Shown: positions 10,269 to 22,189 of the stretch, one piece after another
How positions within the stretch are numbered: position 1 is the stretch's first letter
How the letters are laid out: every line of letters begins with the position of its first letter
Source: Cadophora sp. MPI-SDFR-AT-0126
Taxonomy: Eukaryota > Ascomycota > Leotiomycetes > Helotiales > Ploettnerulaceae
Reading direction: 5' to 3'
Assembly (NCBI GenBank): GCA_020747065.1
Contig: JAGMVK010000008.1
Coordinates: 2,418,001 to 2,482,000, forward strand
Length of the DNA stretch: 64,000 nucleotides
Translations under genes and position numbers: made by a program
The notes under the pieces: generated by a model
The model's input: only the letters and a program-made list of their open reading frames with translations
Databases searched by the model: none
Told to the model about the DNA's origin: nothing

Positions 10269-13200
10269 ATGATGGTAAGTCCTACCCTTGCGTTGTCTAC
10301 ATCCTGCCAGCTTCATACTAAATTCTCAACCAGTACATGCAAGTTTTCGAGGCAGTGGCGATTGCCATAGTGACCTGTGTGATGAATGCACAAGCTGTGA
10401 CGACAAAAGATGACACACAGTCTGCGTTTCTGAACCCGCCTAATGCGTATCGTCCTACAGTCCGATATTGGTATGTCGGATTCACATTACTTGATATCAA
10501 GGGAAATCCCTGACGTCCTTGGCAGGCTTCCAGATGCTTCTATTTCCATGGATGTTCTCCAAAGTGATATAGATGATTTGGCAAAAGCTGGAATGGGAGG
10601 CTTCGAGTTTCTGCCCTTCTATCTTTATGGCCTACCAAATCCCAATGGACCTCCACCTACTGATGTGAGTACCTGTCTGCTGATTCTTTTCTGGAGAACA
10701 AATGAAATTCGAGAATATACATGTGTTTCAAATACATTTTTAGGCACTAGCACTCCAAACCAATCAGCGGCTAATGCTGAAGCCTTCAGTGGAACAAATT
10801 TGGCTATGGTACCCCTGCGTACAAACGGGTTTTCAATGCGGCAATTGAAGCATCTGAAAAGAATAAGCTTCTGATGAGCTTTGCCATTGGCGCAAATCAA
10901 GGTCAAGGAAGCCCTGCAAAGATGGAATCCAAGGGCCTTGCAAAAGAACTGGTAAGTTTCAAGTTTCGATCCTTGATTAACATATGCTGAATTATTGATA
11001 GGCACTTGCGAGCGTCGTCGTACCATCCGGTGGCAAGTTCTCAGGAAACCTTCCACTACCTCCAGACCAAGCACTTGGTGAAATGACGGTCACCAGCTTT
11101 ATGCACAAGACGGAGCATCGCATTGAACAGAAACTTGTTGCTGTCGTGGCGGCGAAAATCGAGCGAGGCAAGTTCACCAACGCTCCACTTGTGCTCCTAC
11201 TAATGGGGAATTGTGTAGTTGATATATCCAACTACTCTAACAGTTTTCTGAGTACAAGTATTCCGATGAACAACACATATCTTGATGAGAGTTCGTTGGT
11301 CGTCATCACTTCAAAGGTAAAGGACGGAAAGTTGGACTATCAACCTCCAAGCAGTGGGAATTGGCAAATTTTCGCCTTCTATGAAAGGTACACAAATCAA
11401 AAATCCTGCACTGGCGCGCCGATTCCAGATAGTATCATCGGGAATGGCTCGTGGGTGGTGGATCATTTTAGCAAGAGTGGAGCCCAGGTGACGACCGACT
11501 TCATTGATGAGAATATTTTGGACAGCAGCAACCAGAAGGCACTCGCCAATATCGGACAATACGGTAAGCATGCCCCATGGAATTCCAAGGTCACAATTAA
11601 TGCCTTACATAGCGTGGGAGGACAGCATGGAGATGTATGCTCCTGCCTTCTGGACACCGGATTTCCTCGCAGAGTTCAGAGCGCGGAGGAAGTATGACCT
11701 CACCAAATATCTGCCAGTGCTCTTCAATGGCGACAACGTTTGGGGACAAATCTTGCCACCATATGGGAACCGAACTTACATTGGAGGCGGATCAGATGGT
11801 GGTCAAGGAGTGAATGATGATTACAGGACTACCCTTACAGAGCTCAATCAGAGATACATCCAGCATATGCAGGACTGGAGTCACCAAAAGGGGCTGGAGT
11901 TCTCAAATCAACCCGCTTACAACCTTCCAATTGACATGGTAATACGCTGCCCAACATATATCTCCCTTCGAAAATCGGTCAGTCACTAAAAATTGTATCA
12001 GGCTGCCCAGATTCCATTTGTTGATACACCAGAAACCGAATCTCTTGGCTTTCCAACTATAGATCTGCTCCGACGTTTCACGGGTCCGGCACATATGGCA
12101 CAAAAGACTGTCATCTCGTCTGAGACTGGCGCTCTTACTGTTAACTCCTCTGCATACTCGCAGACCATTCCAGAGCTTCTGGTATTTGTTAATGAGCAGT
12201 TGGTTACAGGAGTCAATATGTTTGTCCTCCACGGAACACCGTACTCGGGCGATTACTCGCAAACCACATGGCCTTCATATACACCATTCTTCTACAATGT
12301 CCCAGAAATGCATTCAAGATGCCTACCCGCATGGGGAAGTTACAAGTATTCCATGGATTACATTGCGAGGAACAGCCTGATCTCCCAAACTGGCACGGCC
12401 CGGATTGATCTTGCCTTCTTGAACGACGCAATGGCTTTTGGACTAAAGTCAGCACCAATCGAGTTGACCACGGAGTTGGCTAGTGCAGGTTAGTTCTCTT
12501 CCCACATTCTGTACATGATCCATGCTGATTGTACATCAAAGGATTCTCATACGAATACATTGGCCCAACGAACCTAGACCTCAAGAGCGCAAACGTGCAG
12601 AACAAGCTTCTCTCGCCCCAAGGACCAGCCTTCAGAGCGTTGGTCATTGATGGTGAAGGTGCATATCCCTATGAAGTCCTGTCTAAGCTTGAGGGCTATG
12701 CGAACGACGGCTTTCCAATCGTTTTCCTAAACAGCGTCCCTACTAATGTCAGCGGCGCTTGCCTCCCGCCTTGTAACGTCAAAAACTTCCAGATGCGGTT
12801 CAAAAAGCTTGTCAGCCAGTACCCAGACACGGTAAAGATCGCTAGCTCTTATTCAACCATCTTGCGGGCACTGTCAATGGTTGGCGTCAAGCCCAGGATT
12901 GCGTTCACCAACGGAAGTTGGTATCACTCTTTGTGGAAGAGTGCACAAGACTCGAAGGTCGATTACGTCTACTTTTACAACATCAACCAGACAGCAGAAG
13001 CTACTTTCACGATTGAACTCCCGGAGATCAGGTACCCATTCAAACTCAATGCATGGACGGGAGCTTACAGCCCCATTGTCGATTTTAAGAGGGACAGAGC
13101 CAAGATTATCATGACGATCGCGCTGCCCAAGGATGCGACCACAATTATTGCTTTCGCCAAGAACCAGGTCTTCAACGGTCAACGATCGCCCGAAGTATCT

Positions 13201-13836
13201 GTTGTAAAGACGGGCGAGAATATTCTGGGCTTTGACTGTAAGAATGGAATGATCATTGCAAAGGCTACTGGCGACAGTTCAGTGACCCTTTCAACCGGCG
13301 ATGAGATAACTGTCCGGGCAAAAGCAAATGCTCCGTCGACACTTCAGAAGTGGGACGTCGTAATTGAAGACTGGCATCCTACCTCGAACATCTCAAGCAC
13401 GGTTACGGAAATCACGAACCACACAATCCTTGAAACGGAACTCAAACCTTGGACCGAGTACAATCTCCCCAATGTTTCTGGCATTGGTCACTACTCTACC
13501 TCGTTCACACTCTCCACGGTCGATGCAATCCTCTCACTTGGCCCTATACAGAATACTGTGAGAGTGTACCTCAATGGGCACGAGCTCCCGCCAGTTGACC
13601 TCTTCAATGCGGTCATTGACATTTCTAAATACTCTCGAGTCGGCGTCAATCAACTTCAGATTGACGTGTCTACTACTCTATTTAACGCAGCGAAATCCCG
13701 CAGCAGCACTATCAAAACGGCAGGCACTCCTGCTTCGCTGGCCAACCCACGTCTAGCTGAAAGTGTCCCGAGCGTTAAGTATGGCTTGCTAGGACCTGTC
13801 ACTATAACTCCATACAAACCAACCAGAGTGGCGTAA
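10269..13836 (+). CDS. secreted alpha-L-rhamnosidase-like protein (GH106-type)
   Basis: Eight exons (10269-10274, 10334-10470, 10526-10664, 10790-10951, 11002-11563, 11613-11938, 12002-12488, 12542-13836) join to 3114 nt, giving 1037 residues with every phase consistent. The N-terminus MMYMQVFEAVAIAIVTCVMN is a signal peptide. It is followed by the block PTVRYWLPDASI, then AGMGGFEFLPFYLYGL, PPPTDWNKFGYGTPAYK and FAIGANQGQGSP, the arrangement of large GH106-type enzymes that remove terminal L-rhamnose. Later blocks are AFWTPDFLAEFRARRKYDL, SSETGAL and FVLHGTPYSGDY. The C-terminal quarter looks like a beta-sandwich, galactose-binding-like domain (GIGHYSTSFTL, VRVYLNGHELPP). Secretion suggests action on plant glycosides or pectin side chains. 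The very short first exon of two ATG codons is unusual. It is convergent with the Zn2Cys6 regulator at 14505-16418. Substrate is inferred from family resemblance. Confidence 0.8.
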
Positions 13837-14504
13837 CTCGGGTGAGAAGCAACGAGCTATTCGAGAGGAAAGAATCCAAAGGACCATGCCAGTCAAGATG
13901 ATCGAATCATGAATTCCGAGTTTTTGTATTGTGTTATGCGTCGCCAAAATCAAGGATCTTGACCAGGTTGGCGGAGGGCTGTCCGTGATACTTTCCGCAG
14001 TTAGTACACTATATAACTCTCTAAGAGTAAAAATATATGCTCATTCAAGTCTTAACTATGCTTATTGTGTTAGACCCGCTGAATTGTGAGTATGCCGGAT
14101 TTCAGGTCATTGGCAGAAGTATGAGCCACAACGTTCGTGTCGGAAGTCAATGATATGTAATTGAAGATCATTTGGGCTGCTGCCTGGGTTGACATGATAG
14201 CCGAAAGGTCGGATCCATGGTCTACTGTTCTTCACCTACTTGGTACTCATAGCTATCTAGGTACATAGAGCTGGAGTTGGCAGTCATCTTCTATACAGTC
14301 GTGGAGATGCTGCGCCATAATTTTGATATATTCTGTGCACATTCTGCCGACTGCTGGTCATACAGCTAATCACCAAGTCGCTCCACTGCTGCCAGACACC
14401 GAATGATCCATATCCTTTGCGTATTACCATATTCTGTACGACTTAAACCAGGCTGGCTCAGTACGCTGATGATTGATCCGATCAACAGACTCTTCGCCGA
14501 GACT
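13837..14504. other. convergent intergenic region
   Basis: About 0.67 kb between the stop of the rhamnosidase-like gene (+) and the stop of the Zn2Cys6 regulator (-). It should hold both 3' ends. A 97-codon minus-strand frame runs through 14366-14659 but lacks family features and overlaps the last exon of the regulator in another frame. Confidence 0.35.
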
Positions 14505-16418
14505 TCATACCATTTCAACGTAGCCACCAGATACTCGAGAGTCAATTGACGAGTCGATCCAACAACCAGATTGCATGTGATATTCAGAGAAGAGAACTCG
14601 ATTCTCAAATTCATCGTGCTGGCTTTTGCCGAAAAGCATGATCGTGTCCATTGGGGCACCCGACAATATCACTTCGACTTCTCGCAAGCGATGAGAATTG
14701 GGCAGAGGTGGGAGATTTTCCTCAAGAGTATGTTCAAGCCCATCTTGCGTTGGACGTCGCAGTTTTCCGGTGTCCTTGTAAAAGTCCGCTTCTTCGAGAT
14801 CGACGACTTTTCTTGCAACACAGGCCATCACCTTCGAATCCCACATTCCTTCACGGTGGAAGCGAGATTCGAGAAGCTTGATAGCTTCGGCTCTAACCGC
14901 CGGAACACGACATTTGGTGACAGTGTAGTAAAGCATTGCCACCCCTAAAAGAAATCATACAAAGGTTAGCTCCAGCCCTGCCGGAACTTATCTGGTTGGT
15001 GAGGGGGACAGCCAGAATGTGAAAATGTTGGAAAATCAAAGACACATATCAGGACTTGGATACTTACAACCGATATCCGTCACGGACCTCTCCATATCCA
15101 TCTGATAATTTGGGACTGTCTTGGGCCCAGCATGTTCCAAAGATTCGTCATGGAGCTCCGTCAACTGTCGCATGAGCTCTTGAAATTTTGTAGTCTGGGT
15201 GTCGTAGATAAGCTCAGTATTTGGGTCGAGAGCTGTGTCCAACATGATGTTCGCCAGAGTATGATATGCTATCAACAAGTGAAAGGCTCTCTTCTCGTCA
15301 CCGAACATTTCCCTCTTCAGAAACTCTGATGTTCTGCGCCACGACGCAAGTCCTTTTTGAATACGATACTGGGTTTGGAGCATTTGTTCGGATATCTGGA
15401 AGTCAGGTTGCCGGTGAGCTTGCTGTCGGGCAAGAGACACCAGGCGCAATATCTGGTTCAGCAGTGGCGTCAATGCTTCCCAGGCCTGCTTAAGGGAGGT
15501 AAATGCCGTAGGCGCGGCATCTGAAACACTCCATTCTGTCAATTCTAGTAACAAAAGTTCATGCTCATATCCACATCGAAATATTTCTGACTGCAGTTGA
15601 AACCTGGCAAAGATCTCAACGATCCAGGTGTCAGTCGAGCCAAGACCTGGAGTGTCACGGAAAACACCATCCGCCTGTTCCGAGATCAACTGCATATCTT
15701 GCAATATTCGTATGCCGTTTTCAAGATGAGTGTTGGCAGTCTGGAAATGGCCACGAAGAAGCTCTAGATTTATGAACACAGCGCAGGCTATCAAAGCGAT
15801 CCTGCACGATGATTTGCTTTTGTCCGTAAAGTGCGGCTGCAGACCTTTGATTGCCCTACCGTAGTGTCGTAATGCAGCTTCTTCATAGTCGACTGTACAA
15901 AACTGGTTGCCGATATGGCCTCCCCTATGGATAGCGCTCAGTGCAAGGACAGCTTGTAGAACTGGAGGTTTGGCAAGACTTGCTTGGTGGAGCAGAGTGG
16001 ACCAGAATTTCGATTGGAAGCTGCCTGGGAGCTTCGGAGCGGTCTTACACTTGAACCACTCGAAGCCGTTTCGCTCTTCCAGACTTGATCTGGGGAGGAA
16101 GACAACGACAGGGGGTCTGGAAGCCATGCGCACTTCTCGTTCGGAAGCAAGACGCTGCTGTTGGCTGAAGATTGTCTCTCCCCCGCCCCAGATACCATAG
16201 CCTCCGCAAATGCGACCAGTAGAGCTACATTTGCTGCATATTGGCCTGCCTTCATCACACTTCACTTTCCTGATCCTGCCCATCACAATTAATGTAAGTT
16301 TGGACTCTGGGAATCCCGCCAACGACTTGTGAGGGCTAACTCACTTGCAGGTGCGACAACCAGACTTGACTTTCTTTGCTTTCTTACCCTGCCGGGCACA
16401 AAGGCTGCTTCCATCCAT
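14505..16418 (-). CDS. Zn2Cys6 transcription factor
   Basis: Exons 16345-16418, 15068-16275 and 14505-14944 join across introns of 69 and 123 nt to 1722 nt, or 573 residues. The DNA-binding domain is split by the first intron. It reads C21-R-T-C24-K-I-R-K-V-K-C31, then PIC38SKC41 and RIC48, with the spacing C-x2-C-x6-C-x6-C-x2-C-x6-C of fungal binuclear zinc clusters. A basic run (KKAKKVK) precedes it. The rest has the helical middle-homology character of fungal-specific regulators (LLHQASLAKPPVLQAVLALS) and a C-terminal HREGMWDSKVMACVARKVV block. It should act in the nucleus as a pathway regulator. Its position between the rhamnosidase-like enzyme (convergent) and the aldo-keto reductase (divergent) suggests that it controls those neighbours; this is inference. 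Confidence 0.85.
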
Positions 16419-17055
16419 GATGAGGCTTCTGAGCACAAGACAGGAACAACAATGCCTCTCACGCATGAAGAATACCGACGATGAATGTAAGAGTGGGGCC
16501 TCTCATGATTGGCTGAGTCCATCGCCGAGCTGTGCCTCTCCACGGCTATTTGCTTGTTCGGAAACTCTGCCCGATGATTGGCTCATAAGCGAAGTCTTAT
16601 TTTTTAGTTCTTGTATCAGGGCCAGGAAAAGTGGGTCCATTTGAGAGGACTTACATCAAAACAGCTATAGCACTGCTATTCTTTAGGTATCGCACAAGGC
16701 AGTACACGCACGTCATTACTTAAGCGCCAGGAAGCCCATTCGTTGAATCGGAATTCTCAGAAACTGATTGCAGAGGATTGCCAAGGCCGCAAGCGAGTTT
16801 CCAGGGAAGAACCATAAACAGGAAAGCCGACGCCGTATTCCCAACATGGCCTCGTAAGATCCATGAACGATGGATAGACTCAGATTGCCATAGACGTCTC
16901 AATCAGTACCGGTTGATCCGAAATCAGCACTAGAAAAGCTAAAGGCAAGATGCATGGTACATATAAACAGTGCTCCCGTTTATCTGTTCATCACTCATAT
17001 CAACCACTGTCACAAAACATATCCTCATAGTTTTACATTTTTGTACTCCCTCAAA
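16419..17055. promoter_or_regulatory. shared divergent promoter, Zn2Cys6 regulator / aldo-keto reductase
   Basis: The 637-bp gap separates the start codon of the regulator (16418, minus) from that of the aldo-keto reductase (17056, plus). Divergent arrangement with a Zn2Cys6 protein often goes with control from the shared gap, where paired CGG triplets would be sought. I did not find an unambiguous inverted CGG pair by eye. Confidence 0.35.
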
Positions 17056-18393
17056 ATGTCGACCAAACTCGTCCCCCTAGGCAAAAATGGTCCAATGATA
17101 CCTCAACTTGGATTTGGGACCATGGGCTTGACCTACGCAGTCTACGGCCAGGTTGCCAGCGATGAAGAACGTTTCCGTGTACTTGATCGTGCTTACGAGA
17201 TCGGCGCTAGAAACTGGGACAGCTCTGAGTATGTCCTCAAAATCTTGTTTCCCCGCTACCATGCTTTTTTCCCCTTAATTTCCTGACATCACCCGCAGCC
17301 TCTATGGAGATGGCGAGGAGCTCATCGGCAAGTGGTTCAAGCGCACCGGCAAACGGGATGAGATATTCCTCGCAACCAAGTTCGGGTTTGTCAAAGGAGC
17401 ACCAGGCTTCCAAGTCGACAGTTCAGCTGAGTTCTGCAAGAAGGCTTGCAATGAGAGCTTGAGACTTCTTGACATTGACTGCATTGATCTATGTAAGTTA
17501 AAACCATTTTCGGCACATCCCGTCACCGGGGAAAAATCTGCAAAGGCGACAGTGCAAATTTGAGCTAAGCTACAATCCAGACTACATGCATCATGCAGAT
17601 CCCAAAGTTCCTATTGAACAGACTATGAGAGCTTTGGCCGAACTTCAAAAGTAAGGTCCACATAAATATCACGTTCATCCACATTAACATCTCTCTTAGG
17701 GAAGGCAAGATCAAGCACATCGGGCTTTCCGCCATATCGTCATCTACCCTTCGTAGAGCTGTCAAGATCGCTCCCGTAGCAGCAGTCCAAACCGACTACT
17801 CGGTCTTCACTCGCGATATTGAGAACTCTTCAGGAACCGACCTTCTTTCAACCTGTCGCGAGCTTGGTGTAGCAGTTGTTGCAGCCATGCCTCTCGGTCG
17901 AGGCATTCTGACATCTACATTCGCCGCAGGCGAGTATGCAGGTGTTCAGGACATGCGAACGAAGGCCATGCCACGGTTCACCGAAGCCAATCAGGATGCG
18001 AATATCAAATTGGTTAGCCAATTCAAGGCATTCGCTGACAAGAAGGGATGCACCGTTGCACAATTGGCAATTGCTGTAAGTGATAATACGTCCTGACTAC
18101 ATTGCTATTCTCGTCAAGCTTCAACTTTCGTTGTTTGCAAGCATGATCCGAAACGTGGCTGATGTAAACACTTCTAGTGGTTGCTGAAGCAGGGTGATGA
18201 TATCATCCCAATTCCGGGTACCAAGCGTATCAAGTATCTCGAAGAAAATTGGGATAGTTTGAAAGTGCAGCTGACAGACGAAGATGAGAAAGAAATCCGG
18301 AAGTTTGTTGAGGGTCTAAAGCTTGCTGGAGCTGCCGTACCGGACGGCTTTGCGGACGATCTCATGTTCAGAAATACTGCGGAAGAGGTGTGA
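17056..18393 (+). CDS. aldo-keto reductase
   Basis: Five exons (17056-17228, 17299-17492, 17581-17650, 17700-18075, 18178-18393) join to 1029 nt, giving 342 residues. The protein starts MSTKLVPLGKNGPMIPQLGF, the usual N-terminal hairpin and GFG(T)MG strand of AKR enzymes. The catalytic tetrad is visible as D55 (NWDSSDLYG), Y60, K85 (LATKFGF) and H126 (YYMHHADP). Later blocks GKIKHIGLSAIS, VQTDYSVFTRD and IPIPGTKRIKYLEEN match the barrel strands and the cofactor-binding end. It should be a cytosolic NADPH-dependent reductase of carbonyl compounds, close to the YakC-like branch (pyridoxal reductase/AKR13 style). The substrate cannot be read from the sequence. It is divergent from the Zn2Cys6 regulator, which may control it. 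Confidence 0.9.
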
Positions 18394-18783
18394 ATTCTTT
18401 TGATGCGACGGGGTAGTTTCGAAACGGACAATAGAGGATCTCATAATGCCTCTTCTTGTCACGAGTAGGTTTTTCTTCGTTTGACGATTATCCTGAAAAT
18501 TGGACTATAGATCTACTGTGTCTCTCTGTCAGATAGTTTGAATTTGACTAGTGCCTGTGAATTATCACTGTTCTGGGGGTGCGAGGCTAACTAGTTACAA
18601 AACGAGTGAGTTACAAAATGAGTGAGGTAAGTCTCTGAAAAGCAAAGGTAGAAAAAAGGTGCGAAATTATATGCCCAACAACGCTTTCGAGGCAAATAGC
18701 AAGACCAGCATCCGATTCAGATTCAGATCCAATAAGCAGGATCACAAAATCAGCACTGAAATTAGGTCACCAAAGGCACCATC
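18394..18783. other. convergent spacer
   Basis: Spacer between the stop codons of the aldo-keto reductase (+) and the secreted VOC protein (-). It contains a short tandem duplication near 18595-18625 in which GTTACAAAA followed by YGAGTGA occurs twice in a row. No coding sequence is apparent. Confidence 0.35.
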
Positions 18784-19824
18784 TCACACACACGGATTCT
18801 CGTCAAGACGAACAAGATAGCCGCTTGGATCACGAACAACGATACTTCGAATCCCATCAACCATAACTGGCGAACCTTCTTGCGAGACAATAGCCAACCC
18901 CGCAGATCTGATCTGCTCCAACACCGTATCCAGATTTCTCACTGCATAACTCGTCATTCCGATGCCCGGATACGCAGCCGGGTACGCGATCGTGACTCGA
19001 GTCGGATCATCATACTCGTAATACTCGCACCTAGTTGTCGGATTGCAGTTCCCAGTTGCAGCAGCCCAAAGTACGTCGGAGCTGATGTTGAAGACCGATC
19101 CTATAAAACCTACTTGTTCGTACTCGCCTGGGCCAATGAGCGGCTCGAATCCGGAGGAGATGTTCAAGCCGAGGATTCCCTTGTAGAATGTAAGAGCTTG
19201 GCTGATGTTCCTCATGGTCAAGTCCAGCTGCCCGCGAATAACGTATTTCATGCCTGGACCGTCGGTGATGGTTGGAGCTGGAACAGTGAAGTAGTCGGAA
19301 GGGCCGCTACGTTGGACGAGTTCGACCATATAGCCGTCGGGATCGTAAACCCAGACAGTTGAGGTAGTTCCCTCTGCGGTGGCGTTTGGGACGGGTTGGC
19401 CATTGACGGTAGGGGCATTGATTTCTCGCAGAGCGGTATTGATAGCCGCGGCGCTCTTGACAGTCAGAGTGAGTCCGGGTACGGCTGGATCCTGTTCTCT
19501 CTGCTTGACCATTGCCGTTGAAACGTTATAGTACTGAGTCAATACCAGAGGCCATTCTTGATTCGGTATCTGAATCTTGGCCGACCGGTAGAACGCGTCG
19601 GTCGAAGTATCCGTCAGGAGGCCGTATGCATTATTGGCGACAGGTCCAGAGTCTTGGGTCAGAACTTGAAGACCGACGACATCGTGGTAGAAAGAGACAG
19701 TCGCGTCGAGGTCCAGAACTGCGTGGCTCACGCTGGTAACATCTGATGTTATGTTGGATTTGTGAGCCGCTGTAGAGCCGAATGCGGCGGCGATAATCAA
19801 CGAGGCATAGATTGCTGCCATCAT
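18784..19824 (-). CDS. secreted glyoxalase-fold (VOC) protein, two domains
   Basis: A single-exon gene from ATG 19824, 346 residues. An in-frame ATG at 19932 would add 36 residues but hides the signal peptide, so 19824 (or 19821) is preferred. The N-terminus MMAAIYASLIIAAAFGSTAA is a good secretion signal. The mature protein has two glyoxalase/VOC modules. The first begins SVSHAVLDLDATVSFYHDVV and ends VWVYDPDGYMVELVQRSG. The second begins QLDLTMRNISQALTFYKGIL and ends SIVVRDPSGYLVRLDE. Each has the hydrophobic strand plus the DPDGY- or DPSGY-type turn ending near an acidic metal-ligand position. VOC proteins usually act inside the cell as lyases, dioxygenases or binding proteins, so export is uncommon. 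The substrate is unknown. Confidence 0.8.
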   Translation of the reverse strand: MMAAIYASLIIAAAFGSTAAHKSNITSDVTSVSHAVLDLDATVSFYHDVVGLQVLTQDSGPVANNAYGLLTDTSTDAFYRSAKIQIPNQEWPLVLTQYYNVSTAMVKQREQDPAVPGLTLTVKSAAAINTALREINAPTVNGQPVPNATAEGTTSTVWVYDPDGYMVELVQRSGPSDYFTVPAPTITDGPGMKYVIRGQLDLTMRNISQALTFYKGILGLNISSGFEPLIGPGEYEQVGFIGSVFNISSDVLWAAATGNCNPTTRCEYYEYDDPTRVTIAYPAAYPGIGMTSYAVRNLDTVLEQIRSAGLAIVSQEGSPVMVDGIRSIVVRDPSGYLVRLDENPCV

Positions 19825-21193
19825 GACGTTATTTGTTAGGGGAGATTCCAGTTGATATGTCGGAACTGTTTCTGAATGAGCAGATCTAGAAGAGGCTTTA
19901 AATAAGGAGAATCTCAATCCCCGCAAAGGCACCCTGCAGGAGGAAATTGAGTAAATGGACTTAATGCCAATGAGGGGTGCACAGTAGTAAAAGTGAACTC
20001 TTTAATGCCGGAGGAATTCTGATGCTTGTTCCTGAATGTTAGTGCCGACCTCTATCGTCTAGTCCTCAACCTCCCTTGACAAGATCATGAAAGTCCGTGC
20101 TAGCTAGTATGATGGGGAGAGACCGCATACATCAACAGCTTCCTTTGCGCAAAGGAGGTTAGCAATAAATACTGGACTAATTTAAAATGGGACTAATATA
20201 TTGCAACAGACTTTAAATATCAACAGTTGCATACGCGTACAGCACCGTCCCCAGCTGCATATTCAAGAATTTAATTAGTTCAAATACATAACCTCGCATC
20301 GAGAACGCGTCCCGTCCACCACTGTCCGCACGTCCACCTTCCACGTCCACCGTGCGCCATGCACCGTCTCCACCGGAGAAAACAAACAAGCGAGACAAAC
20401 ATCAGATGGTAGATTTTTATCCCTTAGCACTGATCGTCATCAGCTCTGCTTGCATGCAAGTTACGCAATCATATAGGCAGATAACATCGATACTTTGAAG
20501 GTCTTTTGCCGTCCGAATTACCGTTCAACGAATGAAAAGTCAATTCGGATATTAAGTCCGTGTACCCCATTCCAAATACGTCAATGTCTTCGTCTCATAG
20601 GCTAGCTACCGGACCCTGAGCCGGTTAGAATTGCCTTTTCACCTTGGCACCTCTTCCCTTTCCTGTAGGCACTTTTTGGCGTAGGTACCTAAAAGTTACA
20701 GATGTAAGAGGTCAAGTATGTGCATAACCTAGGTCCTCTTAGTACAGGTCGTAGCGCGAGGAATGAAAAGGAGGGGAGGATTGTGAAGTTCTTACTCTAT
20801 TGTCGCGCTGTCTGGACGTGGAGAGATCGTTCGCTTCAACTTGGGAACTAGAGAGTATGATCAAGACTCCAGACATTTTGAATACTAGTTGAGAAATTCA
20901 TTATATAAGTTAGAAGTGGGTCTATTCAAGGACTACATCAGTCACTTAAGTAAGGTAGAGAGGAGAGGGTGAGCCGAGGGATGAGTAGCGCCTAAGACTC
21001 TAAGTAGAAGCAGCGGGCTTACTAATTGGACTTAGGATGAAAAAAAAAAAGAAAAGCTGCATTCAACCTCTATTAAGCTTCAGCTTCTCCCAGCTTCCAA
21101 GCAATCTCAGAACAGTCCACCAGGGAATCCACAGCAAGAAAAACCTTCCTAGGCGCAACCCTGGGGACAGTATCTTTCATCCCGAGCCATCCT
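19825..21193. other. 1.4-kb gene-free region with low-complexity patches
   Basis: No supported gene. The stretch 20560-21010 has short repetitive motifs such as GTAGGTACCTA and AACCTAGGTCC and many stop codons, and an A-rich tract lies near 21035-21050. It may contain a decayed mobile element, but no transposase-like reading frame or clear terminal repeats were found. Confidence 0.35.
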
Positions 21194-22189
21194 TCAGATG
21201 AAAGAAATTTTGGGTACCGAAGCCTGATTCGCAACAACAGTGGGCTCAGAGTTCATGAGAACAACGAGTTCATTAGCAGCATTTGTCCAACTCTCATCGA
21301 AATCCAACTTGGTATCTTTGGGATCTGGATGCAGACCGTTGTAGCCGCCCCAGCCATACTTGGTGTAAGGGATCTGAGCAGCGATCTTCTGAGACAGAAT
21401 CTTGATCTCCTTCAAAGCTGGGAATACTTCGAAAAAATCCTTGAGAAGACCAGGCTTGGCCATTGCATCGAGAGCTTCGTCGTCAAGGGCGAGACGAGTG
21501 AGGCTTCCGAAAGGTGTTGGCGTGTTTCGGATTGACGAAAAAGTGCGCTCGAGCGGGATTTTGCCGAAGAAGGTTTGCAGGAAGATTAGATCTTGGTCGT
21601 TGAAGTAAAGCTTGCTTTGCTTTCGCTCACGTCGAGCTTGGCAGACTTTGATAGAGTTGGGGAGCTTTCTGATGTAAATCGAACGGAATTCCTTGTTGAC
21701 TCTCAGCAAAGCCAGGGCGCGGGTCTTTCGGAGATCGGCAAGAGTGAAGGACGCATTGAGATCGGGAATCCAGCGAACCGTACGCATTTCCTGCTTGTGG
21801 CTCTTGTAGAAGAGAGTCTCATGCTTGAATGCTGGCAGAGAAATGTTCGTCAGTAATTACCTCAATATTCAGGAAATCCTGGTCATGATTTGAGAGACTT
21901 ACCGAGAATGGCAGGTTTTGGCAATGCCGCTTCAATAACCATGAATCTGAGTTCTAGCGCGAGCTTGGGAAACAGAGTAAAGTGCTCAAGGGGGGCCGAG
22001 TTTGTATCGGGGACTGTATTTGACGTCGAGATCGAAGATAGTAAAGGAGTACGGTTGATACCAAGCAAGCCCATTGGGCGATTGTACGTTGCACCTGGTG
22101 GAACGTTAGCATGAACCCTCTTTATCAGGCGAGGGCGTGTTGAAAAGTTCGGGAATACCTGGCAGAAAGGAGCTGCCCAATCGGTTCAT
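21194..22189 (-). CDS. 2EXR-domain protein
   Basis: Three exons, 22159-22189, 21903-22094 and 21194-21831, join to 861 nt, or 286 residues. The 64-nt first intron (22095-22158) has a textbook branch site GCTAAC before CCACCAG, supporting ATG 22189 over the internal ATG 22074. The 2EXR signature FTLFPKLALELRFMVIEAAL lies near residues 55-70, followed by PKPAILG, where the second intron (71 nt, phase 1) falls. The second block reads LLRVNKEFRSIYIRKLP, and the C-terminal part has LTRLALDDEALDAM and FFEVFPALKEIKIL, the usual 2EXR order. No catalytic residues are evident. It is divergent from another 2EXR gene at 22837, about 650 bp away. The function of the family is unknown. Confidence 0.8.

Noticed and set aside
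9839..10270. 143-codon minus-strand open frame
   Set aside because: It overlaps the start of the rhamnosidase-like gene on the other strand and has no recognisable domain or plausible exon partners.
20560..21010. Possible transposon between the VOC and 2EXR genes
   Set aside because: Short repeated words are present, but no terminal inverted repeats, target-site duplication or transposase-like frame could be identified by eye.
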